Below are positions 32,059 through 35,373 of a stretch of DNA of 35,373 nucleotides, in pieces. How positions within the stretch are numbered: position 1 is the stretch's first letter; every line of letters begins with the position of its first letter. A program made the translations under genes and the position numbers. The notes under the pieces were generated by a model. It searched no databases and had not been told where the DNA came from. It saw only the letters and a program-made list of their open reading frames with translations. Source of the DNA: Flavobacteriales bacterium (GTDB lineage Bacteria > Bacteroidota > Bacteroidia > JACJYZ01); NCBI GenBank assembly GCA_020435415.1, contig JAGQZQ010000028.1, positions 1 to 35,373 on the forward strand. Reading direction: 5' to 3'.

Positions 32059-32343
32059 ATGAATGTTAAAGTAAAACACGACAGGCAGAGCCACAAGTTT
32101 CATGCTGTCATTGATGATGAGGTGGCTTACCTTCATTACCGTACGAAAGGATCGGGGAAGCTGGAGTATTATGAAACCTATGTTCCCATGGACCACCGGC
32201 ATCAGCGGATTGCCTCCCAGCTGGCTGATACGGCGCTGAGCTATGCAAAGAACAACCAGTATCAGGTGATCCCTACATGCTCTTTTGTGAGATCATATAT
32301 TAAGAATCATGAGGAGTTTAAGGATATCACGACACAGCGATAA
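32059..32343 (+). CDS. YjdJ-type small GNAT acetyltransferase
   Basis: A 94-residue minimal GNAT domain of the COG2388/YjdJ type. KVKHDRQSHKFHAVIDDEVAYLHY starts the fold, YYETYVPMDHRHQRIASQLADTAL carries the acetyl-CoA loop (H-R-H-Q-R-I-A in place of R-G-x-G-I-A), and VIPTCSFVRSYIKNHEEF is the conserved C-terminus with the Cys found in this subfamily. The two usual loop glycines are replaced by His and Gln, which is a clear deviation. ATG 32059 gives the standard N-terminus and follows a -7 box. Substrates of this subgroup are unknown. It precedes another small stress-type gene by 42 bp. Confidence 0.87.
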   Translation: MNVKVKHDRQSHKFHAVIDDEVAYLHYRTKGSGKLEYYETYVPMDHRHQRIASQLADTALSYAKNNQYQVIPTCSFVRSYIKNHEEFKDITTQR

Positions 32344-32385
32344 ACTTGTGGAGTAACCCTTTTCAAGCCTTATAAACCTTTTTGA

Positions 32386-32700
32386 ATGCACAATAACCAA
32401 TACGATACCCTGGCAGAAGCATTGGAAGATCTTGCCGAACGGGGATATGTTGAAGATTTTCATGTCAATTCCAAAGGGATGCTTGACGGTGGAGCCGGAC
32501 AAACCTTCTCACCTTCGCAAACAGAGCTTCATGAGTTCCATCGCTTTGAAGGAATGACCAACCCTTCCGATGCATCTATCGTCTATGCACTCCGAACCAA
32601 TAAGGGGTTAAAAGGTACCGTGGTGGATGCATACGGGGCAGAGGGTTCCGAAAGGATATCAGAATTCATGAACAGCCTGAGAGAACGCTTTGAGATCTGA
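32386..32700 (+). CDS. Small Bacteroidota protein often mislabelled PRPP synthetase
   Basis: A 104-residue cytosolic protein. It begins YDTLAEALEDLAERGYVEDF and continues with FHRFEGMTNPSDASIVYALRTNKGLKGTVVDAYGAEGSERISEF. This resembles a short Bacteroidota family that databases frequently label phosphoribosylpyrophosphate synthetase. It is far too short for that enzyme (about 310 residues) and has no PRPP-binding signature, so the label should not be used. The R-F-E-G-M-T/S-N-P-x-D motif is the family hallmark. Function unknown; position suggests joint expression with the small acetyltransferase in a stress-response cluster. Confidence 0.85.
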   Translation: MHNNQYDTLAEALEDLAERGYVEDFHVNSKGMLDGGAGQTFSPSQTELHEFHRFEGMTNPSDASIVYALRTNKGLKGTVVDAYGAEGSERISEFMNSLRERFEI

Positions 32701-32741
32701 CTTTACTGATTGTGATTAAGCACATCCGAATCAGCGATTCA

Positions 32742-32749
32742 TATCTTTG
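32742..32749 (+). promoter_or_regulatory. -7 element for the aldehyde dehydrogenase gene
   Basis: TATCTTTG is an exact TAnnTTTG match 21 bp before ATG 32771. The upstream sequence contains TGTG-N6-CACA (32711-32724), but at a distance and with a core unlike the FNR-type boxes. Confidence 0.5.
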
Positions 32750-32770
32750 AAGGAATAGATATCGCTGCCC

Positions 32771-34126
32771 ATGCATTTTAAAAGCATCAATCCGTATAAT
32801 GGGGAAGTTCTTGGTGGATTCCCGAAACAAACAGAAGAAGAGCTAACGAGATTACTTCATCATGGCCGGAAAGCCTTTGAAGATTGGCGTTTGACGAGCA
32901 TAGCTGAACGTATTGGGTATGTTGAAATGCTGGCACAAACAGTCCGGTCACAGCTTGATACATTGGCAAGGACCATTACACTGGAGATGGGCAAGACGCT
33001 GAAAGAATCCAAAGCCGAAATAGAAAAATGTGCATGGCTTTGTGACTATTACGCAGAACATGCAGAAGGTTTTCTAAAGGATCAAAAGATCCAAACCGAT
33101 GCGACGGAAAGTTATGTTCGCTACGATCCGCTTGGAGGTGTTTTCGCCATCATGCCCTGGAATTATCCATTCTGGCAGGTTTTCCGGTTTGCTATACCCG
33201 CTTTGATGGCCGGTAACACCGCGGTTCTGAAGCATGCGCCAAACGTATTCGGCTGTGCGAAAGAGATTGCCTCTTTATTTGCGGTGGCTGGTTTTCCTGA
33301 CGGTGCTTTTCTATCTCTTACCGTTGATGTAGATCAGGTGCCTGGCATTATTGCAGACCGGTATATCCAGGGGGTTACATTAACAGGAAGCGGACAGGCG
33401 GGTGCATCCGTCGCAGCAACAGCAGGAAGTCATATTAAGAAAACGGTTCTGGAATTGGGTGGAAGTAATGCGTTTGTGGTACTTGCTGATGCCAATCTGG
33501 ATCATGCTGTAGATCTGGCGGTGAGGTCCCGCATGCAGAATGCCGGACAGAGTTGCATCGCAGCTAAAAGAATCATTGTAGTGCGTGAGATATATGAGGT
33601 GTTTCAGGAAAAACTGGTTAGGAGTGTAAGTAATCTCAAAACCGGAGATCCCCTGGATGATTCCGTGGACATGGGACCGTTAGCAAGAACGGATCTGGCA
33701 GAGAAACTGGAGGATCAGGTTATGCTATCGGTGAAGTCCGGTGCGGAAGTTTTATGCGGAGGGATAAGGCGCGGTGCCTTCTACAAACCTACCGTGTTGA
33801 ATAAAGTCCAACCGGGAATGCCGGTGTTTGATGAAGAAACGTTTGGGCCGGTCGCGCCCCTTGTCATGGCACAAGATGAGCAGGATGCATACCGCTTAGC
33901 CGCCATGAGTGAGTATGGCCTGGGGATAACCATCTGTACGCAGGATATCGAAAGGGTCCGGTCCCGGATCCATCTGATTGATCAGGGGGCGGTTTTTGTC
34001 AATGAACTGGTTAAGTCCGACCCCAGGTTGCCATTTGGTGGCGTGGGTAAGTCAGGTTATGGACGTGAGTTGGGGGAGGAAGGCATACGTTCCTTTGTAA
34101 ACCGTAAAACAGTGTATATCGCTTAA
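32771..34126 (+). CDS. Succinate-semialdehyde-type NAD(P) aldehyde dehydrogenase
   Basis: A 451-residue aldehyde dehydrogenase, close in length and pattern to the GabD/Sad (YneI) subgroup. MPWNYPFWQ holds the oxyanion Asn131, Lys154 (AVLKHAP) contacts the cofactor, Glu228 lies in LELGGSNAF and the catalytic Cys262 in NAGQSCIAAKR. EETFGPVAP and LPFGGVGKSGYGREL are conserved. The product probably oxidises succinate semialdehyde or a similar short aldehyde to the acid. No gabT or other GABA-pathway gene is adjacent, so aldehyde detoxification during stress is an equal possibility. It ends one base before the convergent antiporter gene. Confidence 0.92.
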   Translation: MHFKSINPYNGEVLGGFPKQTEEELTRLLHHGRKAFEDWRLTSIAERIGYVEMLAQTVRSQLDTLARTITLEMGKTLKESKAEIEKCAWLCDYYAEHAEGFLKDQKIQTDATESYVRYDPLGGVFAIMPWNYPFWQVFRFAIPALMAGNTAVLKHAPNVFGCAKEIASLFAVAGFPDGAFLSLTVDVDQVPGIIADRYIQGVTLTGSGQAGASVAATAGSHIKKTVLELGGSNAFVVLADANLDHAVDLAVRSRMQNAGQSCIAAKRIIVVREIYEVFQEKLVRSVSNLKTGDPLDDSVDMGPLARTDLAEKLEDQVMLSVKSGAEVLCGGIRRGAFYKPTVLNKVQPGMPVFDEETFGPVAPLVMAQDEQDAYRLAAMSEYGLGITICTQDIERVRSRIHLIDQGAVFVNELVKSDPRLPFGGVGKSGYGRELGEEGIRSFVNRKTVYIA

Positions 34127-34127
34127 A

Positions 34128-35345
34128 TTATTTGAGGATGAAGCGGAGGGCAATAGGTGTGATGATGGTTGTGGTGATGGCCATGATGACCACGGCAGAG
34201 AACAGACTGTCGATGATTACATCTCCTCCGGATTGATTGAATAGCCCGGCCTTGAGGGCCACATCTGCGATGATGATCGATACGACACCCCTGGCGTTCA
34301 TACTGAATCCGATCGTGAGGATGTCCTCACGGGAAAATCCCAGCCATCTTGCCGGTATCATTGTTCCAATGAACTTGCCTGCAATGGCTATACCGATCAG
34401 CAAAAGGATAACGCCGGGAATATGAGGAATGGCTGAGAGATCCATATTCAGTCCGATGGAGGCAAAGAATACAGGTGCCAGAAAACCGGCGGTGATGCCT
34501 TCGATTTTAGCTTTTACTTTTTTAAATACTTCCTCACCAAGATTGCGTTGCATGAAGAAAAGCCCCGCAATAAATGCACCCATGATAAAGTGCATTCCCA
34601 GATATTCTGCAAGCCAGGCAAAGGCCATGGCAACGATGAGCAGAAAACCTATTTCAATCTCATCTACCAGTGCATTTTTAAAAACCAGTTCATTGACAAC
34701 CGGAAGTGCGTAGATGCCCACGGCAATGGTCAACCCAAAGAACAATACGATCTTTCCGAGTATCCAAAGCAAATCGGAAATACCCGGCATCGTTTGGGTT
34801 TCTATAAATGAAGTGAGCACGGCAAGCAGTAGCAGACTGATAACATCATCGATCACTGCCGCAGAAACGATGGTTTTACCTGCCCTGCTGTTAAGTTTTC
34901 CGAGGTCCATTAATAATCTGATAGCAACCGGGACGGCCGTAATGGCAAGCACCGTGCCCAGAAACAGGGCCAGGGCGGGTTTACTCTCGCTATCGGGGAA
35001 AAGCCATATACCTGTAATTAGTCCAAAAGCCAGCGGGATAACCATTCCACCGATGGCAATCCACAATGCTGTTCCGGATGATTTTCGGAAATCGTCCGGG
35101 TGAAGCTCCAGGCCCGCATAAAGCATCAGGAAAAAAACACCGAGGTCTGTGACGGCCCTGAATACTTCATCATTGGCAAGATCTGAAAGAAAGGGGAGTT
35201 GTGGGGAGAAAAAGGGAATGATCAGTCCTAATACGACACCGGCAATGATCTCGCCCAGGATGACCGGGAACTGAAATCGTTTAACAATTTCGCCGAATAA
35301 CCTGGTGGCAATTAAGATAATCAGAAGTATATGCAGTATCTCCAT
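34128..35345 (-). CDS. CPA2-family cation:proton antiporter
   Basis: A 405-residue integral membrane protein with about twelve helices and the Na+/H+ exchanger fold of the monovalent cation:proton antiporter-2 family. FPVILGEIIAGVVLG is the first-helix signature, AITAVPVAIRLLMDLG (about 134-149) lies in the unwound-helix region, and Asp166-Asp167 in VIDDVISLLLLA are the ion-binding acids. GFSMNARGVVSIIIADVAL is typical of the C-terminal half. It stops after the membrane part and has no TrkA-N/RCK domain, unlike KefB/KefC, so it is not a ligand-gated potassium efflux system of that kind. Sodium or potassium exchange is the likely role. Confidence 0.92.
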   Translation of the reverse strand: MEILHILLIILIATRLFGEIVKRFQFPVILGEIIAGVVLGLIIPFFSPQLPFLSDLANDEVFRAVTDLGVFFLMLYAGLELHPDDFRKSSGTALWIAIGGMVIPLAFGLITGIWLFPDSESKPALALFLGTVLAITAVPVAIRLLMDLGKLNSRAGKTIVSAAVIDDVISLLLLAVLTSFIETQTMPGISDLLWILGKIVLFFGLTIAVGIYALPVVNELVFKNALVDEIEIGFLLIVAMAFAWLAEYLGMHFIMGAFIAGLFFMQRNLGEEVFKKVKAKIEGITAGFLAPVFFASIGLNMDLSAIPHIPGVILLLIGIAIAGKFIGTMIPARWLGFSREDILTIGFSMNARGVVSIIIADVALKAGLFNQSGGDVIIDSLFSAVVIMAITTTIITPIALRFILK

Positions 35346-35373
35346 AAGGGGAGAGGTTGGTTTGATGGCAGAT

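Noticed and set aside
32711-32724. TGTG-N6-CACA palindrome upstream of the aldehyde dehydrogenase as a further regulator box
   Set aside because: The core differs from TTGA-N6-TCAA, and its centre is only about 31 bp from the end of the -7 box, out of phase with the other sites.

Overview
The window is a gene-dense chromosomal segment from a member of the Bacteroidota (Bacteroidetes). Four kinds of evidence point there: TAnnTTTG-type -7 promoter elements before many genes, a short primary sigma factor without region 1.1, a large surface protein with PKD repeats and a CHU_C/type IX secretion (type B) C-terminal domain, and several families largely confined to this phylum (DUF6702-like, long GAPDH, small stress proteins). 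The order and genus cannot be fixed from the sequence. No rRNA, tRNA, CRISPR array, prophage or transposase was seen, and no gene-free stretch exceeds about 300 bases.

Layout. 1-1503 (+): the 3' part of phoH, then purC. 1504-9104: mostly minus-strand genes (M1 peptidase, flavin oxidoreductase, secreted YCII protein, class V aminotransferase, EamA transporter) plus one plus-strand DUF6702-like gene. The spaces between them hold an unusual density of short tandem and inverted repeats. 9191-13315 (-): serC, serA, a DUF1015 gene and yggS, with a strong terminator directly before yggS. 13436-14833 (-): a secreted protein of unknown function and a 2[4Fe-4S] ferredoxin, divergent from a LuxC-type acyl-CoA reductase (14938-15984, +). 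15985-20557 (-): a 43-residue membrane protein with YbjQ, an rpoD-gap pair, and the periplasmic protease degP/htrA. 20755-25702 (+): a tightly overlapping operon of dapF, an unknown gene, a GNAT acetyltransferase, a seven-haem cytochrome with a tetratricopeptide tail, and mltG. 25807-27990 (+): the PKD/CHU_C protein.

28089-34126 is the most interesting part. It holds a soluble PAS histidine kinase, a response regulator whose output domain is a CRP/FNR-type DNA-binding module, a baeRF-family protein (bacterial relative of archaeal/eukaryotic release factor 1), a proline-rich small protein, a small YjdJ-type acetyltransferase, a 104-residue protein often mislabelled PRPP synthetase, and a succinate-semialdehyde-type dehydrogenase. 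Three intergenic regions here carry 14-bp inverted repeats with FNR/CRP geometry. They sit at repeated, helix-phased distances from -7 elements. I infer a local stress or redox regulon controlled by the REC-CRP regulator. A CPA2 cation/proton antiporter (-) closes the window.
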